Shown: in pieces, positions 43,111 to 52,642 of the stretch
Numbering within the stretch: position 1 is the stretch's first letter
Layout of the letters: every line of letters starts with the position of its first letter
Origin: G963667675 sp965197565
Lineage (GTDB): Bacteria > Chloroflexota > Dehalococcoidia > Lucifugimonadales > UBA3495
NCBI GenBank assembly: GCA_965197565.1
Contig: CBDANK010000004.1
Location: 372,001 to 436,000 of the forward strand
DNA: 64,000 nt
Direction: 5' to 3'
The notes under the pieces: generated by a model
Seen by the model: only the letters and a program-made list of their open reading frames with translations
Database searches by the model: none
What the model was told of the DNA's origin: nothing
Program-made: the position numbers and the translations under genes

Positions 43111-44463
43111 ATGACTAAAGAACGCAAGTTGCATCTAGGCGCGTTTTTCTCTGGAATGGGCAGCAACATGGCTTCTTGGCGGCACCCCAGCGCCGTAGCC
43201 GACGGGGCCATAAATCTCAACTACTACAGAGAACTGACCCGAAAGGCCGAGGCAGCCAAGCTGGACTTCGTGTTTTTTGGCGACGGTCTATACATCAGCG
43301 AAAAATCGCACCCTATCTTTCTCAACCGTTTTGAACCCCTGACGTTGCTAGCGGCCCTAGCGATGGATACAACCCATATTGGCGTGGCGGCCACCTTGTC
43401 CACCACCTACAGCGACCCTTTCACCGTCGCCCGTCAGTTCGCCTCGATTGACCACATCAGCAACGGGCGCGCCGGCTGGAATATCGTGACCTCTCCCTTG
43501 GAGGGTTCGGCCCTGAATTACAGCAAGCCGGAACACCCGGAGCATGACCTGCGATACCGGATGGCCGACGAGTTTATGGAAGTAGCCAAGGGCCTATGGG
43601 ACTCTTGGGAAGACGACGCCTTCATCCGCGACAAAGAATCGGGCGTGTTCTTCGACCCCGGCAAGATGCACCGGTTGAATCACCAAGGCGAATTTTTCTC
43701 GGTTCAGGGTCCATTGAACATTTCCAGGTCCAAGCAAGGAAGCCCGGTGCTCATTCAAGCCGGGTCCTCGGAAGCCGGGAAGGAATTCGCTTCCCGGCAC
43801 GCCGATGCTGTATTCTCGGGGCAAGGGTCGCTGGAGGGCGCCGCTGCCTTCTCTCAGGAGATTAGGAAACGGGCCGCCAAGTATGGAAGGAACCCCGATG
43901 AGATTTTGATGCTCCCGGGAAGCAACCCCATAGTTGGACGGACAACCGAGGAAGCGGAGAGGAAATACCAAGAGGTCGCTGGTCTAGTCGGTATCGACGA
44001 GGCCCTGAATTACCTGGGCCGGTACTTCAACGATATAGACTTTACCCAGTTCGGGCTGGATGAGCCCTTTCCCGAGCTGGGGGACTTCGCCCGCAACGGG
44101 TGGGAAAGCGCAACGGATGGGATCAAGAAACGGGCGCGGGAAGAGAAAATGAGCCTGCGTCAGGTGGCGCTTCGAGAAACGACGCCTAAAGGGCCTTTTA
44201 TCGGCACGCCGTCTCAAGTGGCGGATACGATGCAAGCTTGGTTTGAGGCCGGCGCGGTAGACGGGTTTATGGTAAACAATGCGGTATTGCCGGTGGGTTT
44301 TGATGACTTTCTGGACCATGTCGTACCCATATTGAAAGACCGCGGGCTGTTTAGGACCGAATACGAGGACAACACCTTTCGCGGCAACCTGGGCCTTTCC
44401 AAGCCGGAGAACCGCTACACTTTGGAGCGAAGAACGAAGCGAAAAACCTCGGGCGTTAGTTAA
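43111..44463 (+). CDS. NtaA/DmoA-family FMN-dependent monooxygenase
   Basis: 450 residues from ATG 43111. MTKERKLHLGAFFSGMGSNM, LDFVFFGDGLYISEKSHPIF, FTVARQFASIDHISNGRAGW and NIVTSPLEGSALNY are diagnostic of the nitrilotriacetate/dimethylsulfide/alkanesulfonate monooxygenase group. It requires a separate flavin reductase, and one follows immediately (2 bp). An upstream GTG at 43060 overlaps the previous gene and is not used. Confidence 0.93.
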   Translation: MTKERKLHLGAFFSGMGSNMASWRHPSAVADGAINLNYYRELTRKAEAAKLDFVFFGDGLYISEKSHPIFLNRFEPLTLLAALAMDTTHIGVAATLSTTYSDPFTVARQFASIDHISNGRAGWNIVTSPLEGSALNYSKPEHPEHDLRYRMADEFMEVAKGLWDSWEDDAFIRDKESGVFFDPGKMHRLNHQGEFFSVQGPLNISRSKQGSPVLIQAGSSEAGKEFASRHADAVFSGQGSLEGAAAFSQEIRKRAAKYGRNPDEILMLPGSNPIVGRTTEEAERKYQEVAGLVGIDEALNYLGRYFNDIDFTQFGLDEPFPELGDFARNGWESATDGIKKRAREEKMSLRQVALRETTPKGPFIGTPSQVADTMQAWFEAGAVDGFMVNNAVLPVGFDDFLDHVVPILKDRGLFRTEYEDNTFRGNLGLSKPENRYTLERRTKRKTSGVS

Positions 44464-44465
44464 GT

Positions 44466-45044
44466 TTGCCGACTTTGCTTGGAATCCACGGGTCGGCGAC
44501 CCGGCCGGGCCGGCTGTACCAAGCCCTGCAACTGGCCCTAGCCTCTGTTTCCGGCCTATCGGATCCGGTGACCGTCGGTTTGCTCCACTTGGGCGGCCAC
44601 CGGATATCCTTCGCCGACGGACGGCCTTTAGCCGATTATTCCGACGATACGGAAGTCGTGGTCCAGCAGGTCATCGCCGCCGACATGTACTTGATAGCCA
44701 CTCCCGTTTTTCGCGCCTCCTTCACCGCGTCCTTGAAGAACCTGCTTGACTTGGTCCCGGTGGAGGGGCTTATGGGGAAAGTCTGCGGGCTGATCGCCAT
44801 GGGGGCCACCGACCATCATTACTTGGCGATTGACAGCCAACTGCGGCCGGTGCTTGCTTGGTTCGGCGCCCATCTGGTGCCCGGCGTGGTCTATCTCCAA
44901 TCGCGCCAGTTCCAGGAAGGCAAGCTGGCCGACCCCGAGGCCGTCGCCGCCCTGGAAACCCTGGCCAAGGCCACAGTCGCTATGCAACAAGCGACGGCGG
45001 AAAACCCCGGACTGCTGGGCCCCCCGCCCCTGGCGGCGCGGTAA
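44466..45044 (+). CDS. NADPH-dependent FMN reductase
   Basis: 192 residues, probably from TTG 44466. Flavodoxin-like fold: LLGIHGSATRPGRLYQALQL with the phosphate loop, YLIATPVFRASFTASLKNLL and LMGKVCGLIAMGATDHHYLA. It should reduce FMN for the two upstream monooxygenases, completing a two-component system in one operon. SsuE/MsuE-type proteins are the nearest kin. Confidence 0.88.
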   Translation: MPTLLGIHGSATRPGRLYQALQLALASVSGLSDPVTVGLLHLGGHRISFADGRPLADYSDDTEVVVQQVIAADMYLIATPVFRASFTASLKNLLDLVPVEGLMGKVCGLIAMGATDHHYLAIDSQLRPVLAWFGAHLVPGVVYLQSRQFQEGKLADPEAVAALETLAKATVAMQQATAENPGLLGPPPLAAR

Positions 45045-45182
45045 CAGCCCCCTGAGATTCGATGCGGCCCTTAGGCGCCGCAGGAAACTCGCGAGGTGGC
45101 AGAGGCCTCTGGCCCCTAAATCGGGATGCTGCTCGTAGAGTTGCCGAGAAGATTTAGTCTGAACCCTTTGCGGTCGCTGCAG

Positions 45183-45542
45183 CTAATCCTCCAGCAGGGG
45201 CTCCAGCTTGTCCAGCAGGCGGGCCACGTCGCTGATGCCTATTTGGACTCCTTCGGGGGCATTCCAGTTTTCGTAGAAGTTGATGTGTAAACCGCCGGCG
45301 GCGTTGAACAGAGTCTGAATGTCTGTGTCTCCCATTTCCTGCACCAATCTGCTCACGATTTGGTACAGCAAGTAATGGCCATCGTGCCGCCAGCCCCTTT
45401 GCTCGGCCACTGCCTTGACTATTTGCGCTGCCGCGCCCCAGCCTTTTTCGGAGGCTTGGCGGTAGTCGCCTTGAGTTAGCTCTCGTTCGGCTTGTTCCAG
45501 CAGTTCTCTGCTGGCCGCTCTATAGGAAGTTGGCATTTGCAT
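45183..45542 (-). CDS. HEPN-like (PaREP1-type) small protein 2
   Basis: 119 residues from ATG 45542 (two Met codons close together). Helices SYRAASRELLEQAERELTQG and DYRQASEKGWGAAAQIVKAV match the same family as the gene at 12990-13385; the tail has GGLHINFYENW. It lies downstream of, and on the same strand as, the MmeI-like gene, separated by 264 bp in which I see no gene. Confidence 0.7.
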   Translation of the reverse strand: MQMPTSYRAASRELLEQAERELTQGDYRQASEKGWGAAAQIVKAVAEQRGWRHDGHYLLYQIVSRLVQEMGDTDIQTLFNAAGGLHINFYENWNAPEGVQIGISDVARLLDKLEPLLED

Positions 45543-45806
45543 TATTTGCTCCCCGACGCTTCCACTGTTTATTTTAACCTCAGAGAGCGAGGAGTTTGAG
45601 AAGAACACAACCCAAAAATCTCTGCAGTTTACCCTTTTCTGGTGGAAAGCTGGCGTGACTGGAAGTGGTTGGGGAATGGGGTTTCCGGATGAGCAAAGAA
45701 TGGCAATCCCCTGAATCGAGTAATCCCCTGTTGAAATTGCCCAATCTCTATCCTACCGCCCATCTCAAAAGTCAAAGTGTCGTTAGCCATGCCAAATCAC
45801 ACCAAG

Positions 45807-48545
45807 CTATACCCTCGAAGCTGCCTCCGCTCGCGCCAAGTTTAGCACTAGCAGCCGCTCCAGGATAGCGGCGTCGGGCAAATCGGGCGGCCAACCGTAG
45901 GCATCCGATACCGCCTTGTCCAACCGTTCATGGACCTGTTGCAGCCAGGTGGGGCGGGCGTTGTAAAGGTTGGTCAGCGTCCGCTTCTTCAGTACCGATT
46001 CCGGGGCATTGGGCGGGTTGAGCCAGCCTTCTCTCAGCCGGTTTAGCTCCCGCGCCGCCTTTGCGACGGCCTCCCGTTGTTCGCTGGTGGGCTCCGGGAA
46101 GGGGAAGGTCTCAAAGCAGGTAGAAATTATGTAGCGCAATCCGCTTTTCGCCTCTCGCAATTGTGTGCCTAATGCGAACACCCAAACCTCATGAACACGG
46201 CTATGCAATACCCCGAAAAAGTAATCGTCATCGCGAGCGAATACAACTAGGGTCTTGTCTGGAAGTACTTTGCCGTCCACATGAGAAAAGAAACGATGGC
46301 TAGACACCTGGCTAGTTACAATATAGCGTGACAAACCTTTCAACGCTTGCCGCATCTCTATACGAGGACGGCCGTGCAACCACCAGTATTTCTTGAGCCG
46401 TAGATCACGATGACTATCACGCTCTGGTTTCACTTTAGCCAAGATGTATTCGAAGGGAGCCTCATATAGTGCGGCGTCGTTCTCCTGCATATTTACGCCA
46501 AAGTCTATAATCCACCTGTTACGGGATTTCTGGTTAATATCCCGGCCGATTAGCCAAGGTTTAACAACGTCACTGTTGGGCTTACCGTGGGGATTGGATT
46601 CGCCCAGCATCTTTCGCGCAGTCGAATCACTAATTTCAAAAGGGCCATGTTTCGTATCACCAGCAAAGCTAATGTTTAAGTTCTCGTCTAGTGGCTTGGC
46701 CTGCGTCAAGTCCAAGCCAGCCGTCAAGTCGGCATTTATGTTGGAAACCCGCTGCCCGTCTAGCGTGCGGTCGGTTTCGCTGCCGTCATCAAAGCAGACG
46801 ATGGAGATATGCACCGCTGCGCCGTCGAGTATCCAATCCTGGTCTGATATGGCGGCAAAGATGTCGCCGCTTTCCTTGATGCGTGAGAGAACGGGACGGT
46901 TGGACTGAAAACGAATCGCCTGCGTCGCCAGCAGACCGGCGCGGCGGGAGTTGCCGTCTTCGATTTGGGCTCGGGCTTTTTCGAACCAGTAGCAGCACAG
47001 GTCACTGGAATTGGGGATACGGTCGCCGTAGAGACTATAAACGGCGTTGGTGTATTCGTCTCCCAACTGTCTCCGAAATGGCAAGCTACCCAAAAACGGC
47101 GGGTTGCCGATGATGAACTCGGCAGGCGGCCACTCCGGTTCCTGCGGGTTATCGATATCGCCTTCGGCCAGGATGGCGTCTGTCTTGCTGATAGAGACCA
47201 GGGGCGTGAGAATCGGCCGCTGGTTGTAGGGAAACCCGTTGTTCTGATGCCACTGGATGTAACCAATCCACAGGGCGGTGCGGGCCAACTCAGCGGCGTA
47301 GGGGTTGATTTCCAGTCCCAACATCTGGTCGGGCTTGACCGTGGGAGTCAGGTTGTCCCAGCCCTGGGTGGCAGCGAAGTCAATGACTTGCTTTTCCAAG
47401 TCCAGCAATGAACGCAGGGTCAGGTACAGGAAATTGCCGCTGCCACAGGCGGGGTCGAGGACCTCCACTTCAAAAAGTCGCTGCTGAAATGCCGCCAACC
47501 GCACCCGCGCCGTGTCAGCGTCGTCCTCGATTAGCAGGTTGCCCACCTCCCGCTGCACAGCTTCCCACTCGGCGCGCAGTGGCGCCATCACCACCGGTTC
47601 CACCACCAGCATAATGTCATCGGCGCTGGTGTAATGGGCGCCCAGGTAGGACCGTTTGGAGGCGTCCAAGGCCCGCTCGAACAGCGTGCCGAAAATGGAC
47701 GGCTCGATGTTGCGCCAGTTCTTATTTGTAGCTTCCACCAGCCGTTGCAGGGCGGAAGTGCTCAATTCGACGGTATCGGCATTGCTGAACAGGTCGCCGT
47801 TGAAATAAGCAATCTCAGTGGCCCCGAACAGGCCGCCGCCAGCCATCTGCTGGAACAGGTTGCGTATGGCCCGGTCGAACAATTCAGGGTTGCGAAAGTG
47901 GTCGCGAACCACTTGAGAGAAGGGTGCGCCGGGCAGCAAACCGGCGTCCTCCGCGTAGAGGCAGAACACGATTTGGTTGAGGTAGCGGGCCAGCTTTTCC
48001 GGGTCCTCGTTGTGCTGCTCCATGTCAGCCACGATTTCCTGGAATAGGTCCGCGGTCTCTCTGGTAACGGTGTCCACCGAGCGGTTGGGCCTCAGTTCGG
48101 CCGGCGCGAAGAAGGCGTAGCGCAGTTTGTCGAGGTGCGAAGACTGGTCCAGATCCCTCACCGGGATTTCATGCCGCACCGTCTCCATACCCTGAAAGTT
48201 GGTCTGTATCCATATGGTGCGGAAAGACGACACGATGAGCAGCGGCGGTGTTTTCAGGTGGACTTGGTAGCGCAGGAGTTGGCCTAACCCCGCTTCGAGA
48301 TCGCTGTTGCTGCCCTTGAACTCCCATCCGAAGTGCCCTTCGCGGAAGGCGTCGGCAAACCCGCCTGGCACCCACTTTTCAAAAGTGAAAACTTTGCTGT
48401 GTCCATACTCCACCGGAGTGGGGTGACCAACCAGGGCGCAGATGTCCAGGAACATCTCCTGCGACGCCTGTTTCTCGCCAAAGTCGACATTGCGCCACTT
48501 GGCTACGAACTGCTCCGGACCCAGTCGAGGTTCACCTGGCGACAT
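45807..48545 (-). CDS. MmeI-like type IIL restriction-modification enzyme
   Basis: 912 residues, the usual MmeI length. N-terminal nuclease domain with the PD-ExK pattern in FADAFREGHFGWEFKG, helical spacer, then an adenine-specific methyltransferase with motif I LDPACGSGNFLYL and motif IV FIIGNPPFLGS, followed by a target-recognition domain and a C-terminal helical part. One polypeptide cuts and modifies, so it is a self-contained defence system. All key residues are visible. It could alternatively be grouped with class I SAM-dependent methyltransferases of BREX type, but the N-terminal nuclease fits MmeI better. Confidence 0.9.
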   Translation of the reverse strand: MSPGEPRLGPEQFVAKWRNVDFGEKQASQEMFLDICALVGHPTPVEYGHSKVFTFEKWVPGGFADAFREGHFGWEFKGSNSDLEAGLGQLLRYQVHLKTPPLLIVSSFRTIWIQTNFQGMETVRHEIPVRDLDQSSHLDKLRYAFFAPAELRPNRSVDTVTRETADLFQEIVADMEQHNEDPEKLARYLNQIVFCLYAEDAGLLPGAPFSQVVRDHFRNPELFDRAIRNLFQQMAGGGLFGATEIAYFNGDLFSNADTVELSTSALQRLVEATNKNWRNIEPSIFGTLFERALDASKRSYLGAHYTSADDIMLVVEPVVMAPLRAEWEAVQREVGNLLIEDDADTARVRLAAFQQRLFEVEVLDPACGSGNFLYLTLRSLLDLEKQVIDFAATQGWDNLTPTVKPDQMLGLEINPYAAELARTALWIGYIQWHQNNGFPYNQRPILTPLVSISKTDAILAEGDIDNPQEPEWPPAEFIIGNPPFLGSLPFRRQLGDEYTNAVYSLYGDRIPNSSDLCCYWFEKARAQIEDGNSRRAGLLATQAIRFQSNRPVLSRIKESGDIFAAISDQDWILDGAAVHISIVCFDDGSETDRTLDGQRVSNINADLTAGLDLTQAKPLDENLNISFAGDTKHGPFEISDSTARKMLGESNPHGKPNSDVVKPWLIGRDINQKSRNRWIIDFGVNMQENDAALYEAPFEYILAKVKPERDSHRDLRLKKYWWLHGRPRIEMRQALKGLSRYIVTSQVSSHRFFSHVDGKVLPDKTLVVFARDDDYFFGVLHSRVHEVWVFALGTQLREAKSGLRYIISTCFETFPFPEPTSEQREAVAKAARELNRLREGWLNPPNAPESVLKKRTLTNLYNARPTWLQQVHERLDKAVSDAYGWPPDLPDAAILERLLVLNLARAEAASRV

Positions 48546-48839
48546 GTTAGGGCCGGACTTCCTGTTTATTCATACTTGCGCCTTTCTGCTTAATCGAGTG
48601 GGATATAGCTCCCCGATAACCCAGCTTGATTCACTAGAAGCGTTCGACGCATTACGATACCATATTATGGCTGGCTCTCCCAGCGCACGGCGTCGCCCGC
48701 ATCGCCAAGCCACTCCACACCGGAGGCTTGTCGGCGGCGGAGAGGGAGTCCACGGGGTTAGTGGTTGGCCCCCTGGACGATTAGGGCCTGTTCAGACCAG
48801 CGGAGTTATCGCTGATGAGCGCGAATTGGAGGCTATTTC
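48546..48839. other. Intergenic, no feature seen
   Basis: About 290 bp between divergent genes (MmeI-like and solute-binding lipoprotein). It must contain both promoters; I cannot place them with confidence. Confidence 0.35.
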
Positions 48840-49874
48840 ATGCCGGTCTCTCGGCCGTTGCTACTCGTCAAAATAATGGTGGTTGGGATGGCCCTATCCT
48901 GGCTCGCCGCCTGCTCGGATAGCCCAGGACAGCAGCAGGCCTGCTCGGACCATACCCTGAAGGTCGGCTTCTACGCCTTTTTCCCGCCGGTCAGTTATAG
49001 CACCGACGCTGACCCCGCTTCCGAAGGGTTCAATACGCATCTGGGCTATGAATCGGACTTGTTAACCGCCCTCGAAGCCATGAAAGGACCGGAACTGTCC
49101 TTCTCCCGCCGCGGGATCGCACAGTGGAATGACATTTGGCTGCTTCCCGCCAGTCCGGAGTACGATCTTGTCGGAGGCGGCATCACGATTCTGGACTCCC
49201 GCACCAAGGACTCGTCAGGAAACAAAGTGGTCAACTTCACCTCGGGCCATGTAGCGTTTCGCCAGTCTCTTCTCGTACGGGCCGGCGATTCAGAGCGCTT
49301 GGCCAGTCATGCCGACTTGACCAGCGACGTGCGCGTTGGCGCGCTGGCTGGCACGACAGGGGAATTCCGCTTGTTGGAACTGACCGGGCTGGTTGACAAC
49401 GACGGTGTTCTGGCCTCCGGCGTTCGAGTCGATACGCCGCAAGGCACGGTGGTTGCCGACGGCAGTTCTAACTACTTCATCACGGCTGCTGGCGAGTCTG
49501 AAAATCTTATGGAAAGACGTCATCTCCACCCGCCTTCGGAAAATATGCCCCAGGTGATCTACCTTGGGGACGTGACCGGCGAAGTGGAACTTCTAAACGC
49601 CTTGGCCGATGGAACGATAGACGCGCTGGCTAGGGGCGAAATCGGCAACCGCGATGCCTCCGACGTTTCCGAGGGTCGGTTTGTAGTCACGGCTCTCGAT
49701 GACGCTGCCGAACACGGCGGCTTCACTCTCGATGTGGAAGATGAGGCATTAGCTTCCTGCCTCAATGAGCGGATAAGCTGGCTGACGGACAACCGCAACA
49801 TCGGATACCGGGAATGGCTGGAGGACTCCTCGGTTTTCATGCAACGCGCCCGAATGTGGAGTGATGAGACCTGA
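48840..49874 (+). CDS. Family-3 ABC solute-binding lipoprotein (amino-acid type)
   Basis: 344 residues. Signal peptide with lipobox LAAC near residue 25. SBP_bac_3 features: LKVGFYAFFPPVSYSTD, GYESDLLTALEAM, YDLVGGGITILDSRTKD, VGALAGTTGEFRLL, and near the end LASCLNERISWLTDNRNIGY. Should bind an amino acid or similar small molecule. No transporter membrane or ATPase genes accompany it. Confidence 0.85.
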   Translation: MPVSRPLLLVKIMVVGMALSWLAACSDSPGQQQACSDHTLKVGFYAFFPPVSYSTDADPASEGFNTHLGYESDLLTALEAMKGPELSFSRRGIAQWNDIWLLPASPEYDLVGGGITILDSRTKDSSGNKVVNFTSGHVAFRQSLLVRAGDSERLASHADLTSDVRVGALAGTTGEFRLLELTGLVDNDGVLASGVRVDTPQGTVVADGSSNYFITAAGESENLMERRHLHPPSENMPQVIYLGDVTGEVELLNALADGTIDALARGEIGNRDASDVSEGRFVVTALDDAAEHGGFTLDVEDEALASCLNERISWLTDNRNIGYREWLEDSSVFMQRARMWSDET

Positions 49875-49984
49875 GCTTGGGCCGGAAGGGCTAATCAAGC
49901 CTGAACAGCTACATCGAAAGACCCCGAGTATCCAACGGACTTGCTATAATCGTGTCAACCCTCAAGCTGGCGAGGAGGCGTCCC

Positions 49985-51583
49985 ATGGCAAGGAGGAGTT
50001 TCTGGGCTTGGGGCCTGGAATCAGACGAACCGACCGTGGAACAGGTCCGCGAGACCGCCGCCCGATTATCAAGACAGTACGGGACGACCGTGGAAGCGGC
50101 ATCAGTGCCAAGACTTGCCGACCTTGACCTGCGCAAGCCCCGCATCGCCGCTCCTGCTTCGGTAGCATCCTTCTGTTCAACCAACGCCCACGACCGGGCG
50201 GGCCACAGCTATGGCCGCGGTTTTCGTGACCGGGTGCGGGCATTTAACGGCCATTTCCCCAACCCGCCTGACTTGGTCGCTTACCCCCGCAACGAGCAAG
50301 AGGTGGCATCGGTGCTTGAATGGTGCTCCAAGTCCGGGCACACCGCCATACCCTACGGCGGAGGAAGTTCGGTAGTAGGCGGAGTGGAGCCGCCGGTCGA
50401 TGCGGACGGCGTGGTTTCCATCGATATGTCTCGGCTAAACCGGGTGCTGGAAATAGACGAAGTTTCACGAGCCGCCCGGATCCAGGCCGGTGTTCTGGGC
50501 CCATCATTGGAGGAGCAGCTTCGACCCCACGGCTTTACTCTTCGACACTTCCCCCAGAGCTTTGAATACTCCTCGCTGGGGGGCTGGATCGCCACCCGGT
50601 CCGGCGGCCACTATGCCACCAACCATACTCACATAGACGATTTTGTGGAGTCGGTCCGTATGGTGGCTCCCACAGGCGTTTGGGAATCCAGGCGGCTGCC
50701 GGGCAGCGGCGCCGGACCCAGCCCGGACCGGCTGGCTATAGGGAGCGAGGGGATTTTGGGCATAATCACCGAGGCTTGGATGCGGATTCAGGTCCGGCCC
50801 AAGTTCCGGGCCTCGGCTGGAGTAACTTTTCCATCGTTCCAGTCCGGCGCCGAAGCGGCGCGCCGCATAGTCCAAGCCAAGCTGTGGCCGGCCAACTGCC
50901 GGGTCCTGGACCCCGGCGAAGCCGCAGCAGCGGCCGGTTTGGACGGGAAACAGGCCCTGTTGGTCCTCGGCTTCGAGTCGGCGGAGCTTCCTCAAGGCGG
51001 TCTGATGCGGGCCGCCGTCTCCATCGCTAGGGACTCCGGAGGGTCTGTCGACGAGGATGCCATCAAGATATCCGACAGCCGGGGCAGTGAGGCCGGCAGA
51101 CAGGGGTCGGTGGGCCACTGGCGTGACTCTTTCCTCAGGACGCCTTACCTTAAAAACATCACCACAGGGCTCGGAGTGGTGGGCGATACAGTGGAAACCG
51201 CAATTACCTGGGACCGCTGGCCCCAACTGGACGCGTCGGTGCGGGAGGCGCTCCGCGAGGCCCTGCAACGGGTGTGCGGAGGAGGCAGCGTAAGCTGCCG
51301 GTTCACCCACGTCTACCCGGACGGCCCGGCGCCTTATTACACTTTTGAGGGCCTGGGGAGGCGCGGCGCCGAAATAGAGATGTGCGACGAGATTAAACAA
51401 GCGGCGTCGGACGCCATCATCGCCGCCGGGGGCACCATCACCCATCATCACGCCGTGGGACGCCTGCACCGGCCCTGGTACGACCGGCAGCGGCCCGACC
51501 TCTTCGCTCAGGCGCTCCGGGCGGCCAAGACGGCAGTAGACCCCAAGGGAGTCCTGAACCCCGGTGTGCTGATAGACCCCTGA
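49985..51583 (+). CDS. FAD-linked oxidase, alkyl-DHAP synthase-like
   Basis: 532 residues from ATG 49985 after GAGGAGGCGTCCC. VAO/PCMH family: NPPDLVAYPRNEQEVASVLE, IPYGGGSSVVGGVEPP and SSLGGWIATRSGGHYATN form the FAD site. C-terminal THVYPDGPAPYYTFEG followed by GGTITHHHAVGRLHRPWY has the HHH and Tyr residues of alkylglycerone-phosphate synthase. Bacterial members may make ether lipids or oxidise hydroxyacids; D-lactate/glycolate oxidases are the alternative, but they lack HHHxVG. A short repeat fragment with a hairpin follows at 51595-51664. Confidence 0.85.
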   Translation: MARRSFWAWGLESDEPTVEQVRETAARLSRQYGTTVEAASVPRLADLDLRKPRIAAPASVASFCSTNAHDRAGHSYGRGFRDRVRAFNGHFPNPPDLVAYPRNEQEVASVLEWCSKSGHTAIPYGGGSSVVGGVEPPVDADGVVSIDMSRLNRVLEIDEVSRAARIQAGVLGPSLEEQLRPHGFTLRHFPQSFEYSSLGGWIATRSGGHYATNHTHIDDFVESVRMVAPTGVWESRRLPGSGAGPSPDRLAIGSEGILGIITEAWMRIQVRPKFRASAGVTFPSFQSGAEAARRIVQAKLWPANCRVLDPGEAAAAAGLDGKQALLVLGFESAELPQGGLMRAAVSIARDSGGSVDEDAIKISDSRGSEAGRQGSVGHWRDSFLRTPYLKNITTGLGVVGDTVETAITWDRWPQLDASVREALREALQRVCGGGSVSCRFTHVYPDGPAPYYTFEGLGRRGAEIEMCDEIKQAASDAIIAAGGTITHHHAVGRLHRPWYDRQRPDLFAQALRAAKTAVDPKGVLNPGVLIDP

Positions 51584-51705
51584 GTCCCGCCCGTCATTCC
51601 GGCGCAGGCCGGAGTGACGAACCTCGGAGTACTGGAATGATCCTCTAAGTCTGAGCAGTTACCGACGGGTGGGAGCATTTGAATGGCCCCAGGAGGGTGT
51701 GTAAA

Positions 51706-52431
51706 ATGAGGGCTAATATGGGAGCCACGGTTTCCGCCACCGAATTGGGCCAATACGCATCTTCCCGGTTTTGCCCCCACTGCGCCTGGGTGCGGCTCCA
51801 CGTAAAAAAACTGCCATTCCAGAGCTTTCCTGGGATATTCAGCACCATCGACCGCTACAACAAAATCATCGTTCAAAACCATTTCGAGCGGGAAAACACT
51901 TTGCCGGTGTGGCTGAAAGACCTGGGCGAAGTGGGCAGCAACATCGACCCTCCCCACTGGTCCAGCTTCAAGGCTATCCACGAGGAAACCGGGATAACCG
52001 TGCGGGGCGAGGCGGACGGCATTTTCAAAATGCGCGACGGTTCATACACCATAGTCGACTACAAGACCTCCAAGTATTCGCCGGCCCAGCGGGGAATGTA
52101 TTCCAACTATGAGGTGCAGCTAAACGCCTACGCCTACATCGGGGAACGGTTCGGACTATCGCCGGTGCGCCAGTTGGCCTTGGTGTTCATGGAACCCCTG
52201 GCAGACGCGCAAACGGCCCAAGACCCGCAGCTGGTGGACCACCGCGGTTTTTCCATGGGATTCGAAGCGACCATCGTGGACGTGCCTTCAAGGCCGGAAG
52301 AGCTAATCCCGCCGCTTCTCCGCAGGGTACGGGATGTAGCTGATATGCAGCAACCCCCTGCCGGGTTGCCCGGCTGCAAGGACTGTCAGGCCATGGATTC
52401 CCTCATGGACGCCCTTGGACGGACGCCATAG
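51706..52431 (+). CDS. RecB/Cas4-like PD-(D/E)XK nuclease
   Basis: 241 residues from ATG 51706 after AGGAGGGTGTGTAAA. Core motifs: GEADGIFKMRDGSYTIVDYK, giving the Asp and D-x-K of PD-(D/E)XK, then NYEVQLNAYAYIGERFG, the QxxxY motif of RecB-like nucleases. It carries CPHC near the N-terminus and CKDC near the C-terminus, a likely Fe-S cluster as in Cas4/AddB, though Cas4 has a 1+3 arrangement and this has 2+2. No CRISPR array or cas genes are in the window. Confidence 0.85.
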   Translation: MRANMGATVSATELGQYASSRFCPHCAWVRLHVKKLPFQSFPGIFSTIDRYNKIIVQNHFERENTLPVWLKDLGEVGSNIDPPHWSSFKAIHEETGITVRGEADGIFKMRDGSYTIVDYKTSKYSPAQRGMYSNYEVQLNAYAYIGERFGLSPVRQLALVFMEPLADAQTAQDPQLVDHRGFSMGFEATIVDVPSRPEELIPPLLRRVRDVADMQQPPAGLPGCKDCQAMDSLMDALGRTP

Positions 52432-52443
52432 GACGGGATTCCT

Positions 52444-52513
52444 TGTAACCGCTCATCCTGAGCGCAGCACAGCGGAGTCGAAGGACAGATTCCCCTCAAA
52501 TCTGAACAGTTAC
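52444..52513. repeat. Family A repeat, 5'-truncated copy
   Basis: Holds the GCTCATCCTGAGCGCAGC core and the right end CTGAACAGTTAC but lacks the left end GTAACTGTTCAG and the following spacer. Confidence 0.7.
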
Positions 52514-52538
52514 GATTCCTTTGCCGGCCCAACTGGAC

Positions 52539-52582
52539 AAAAAGAAAACGGCAGCGGCTTACTAGCATGTAAACCGCTGCCG
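52539..52582 (-). terminator. Intrinsic terminator of solute-binding protein gene 2
   Basis: CGGCAGCGGCTT pairs with AAACCGCTGCCG (one mismatch) around a 10-base loop. On the minus strand a T-rich tract (TTTTCTTTTT) follows directly, so this is a canonical intrinsic terminator for the gene ending at 52643. It may also stop the converging nuclease transcript. Confidence 0.78.
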
Positions 52583-52642
52583 CATTTCATTGCTGCCGAG
52601 TCTGGTTAGACCGAAAGCTAATATGCCGAGGCTATGAAGCCC

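Noticed and set aside
51706..52431. CRISPR adaptation module (Cas4)
   Set aside because: No cas1, cas2 or repeat array anywhere in the window; the nuclease stands alone.
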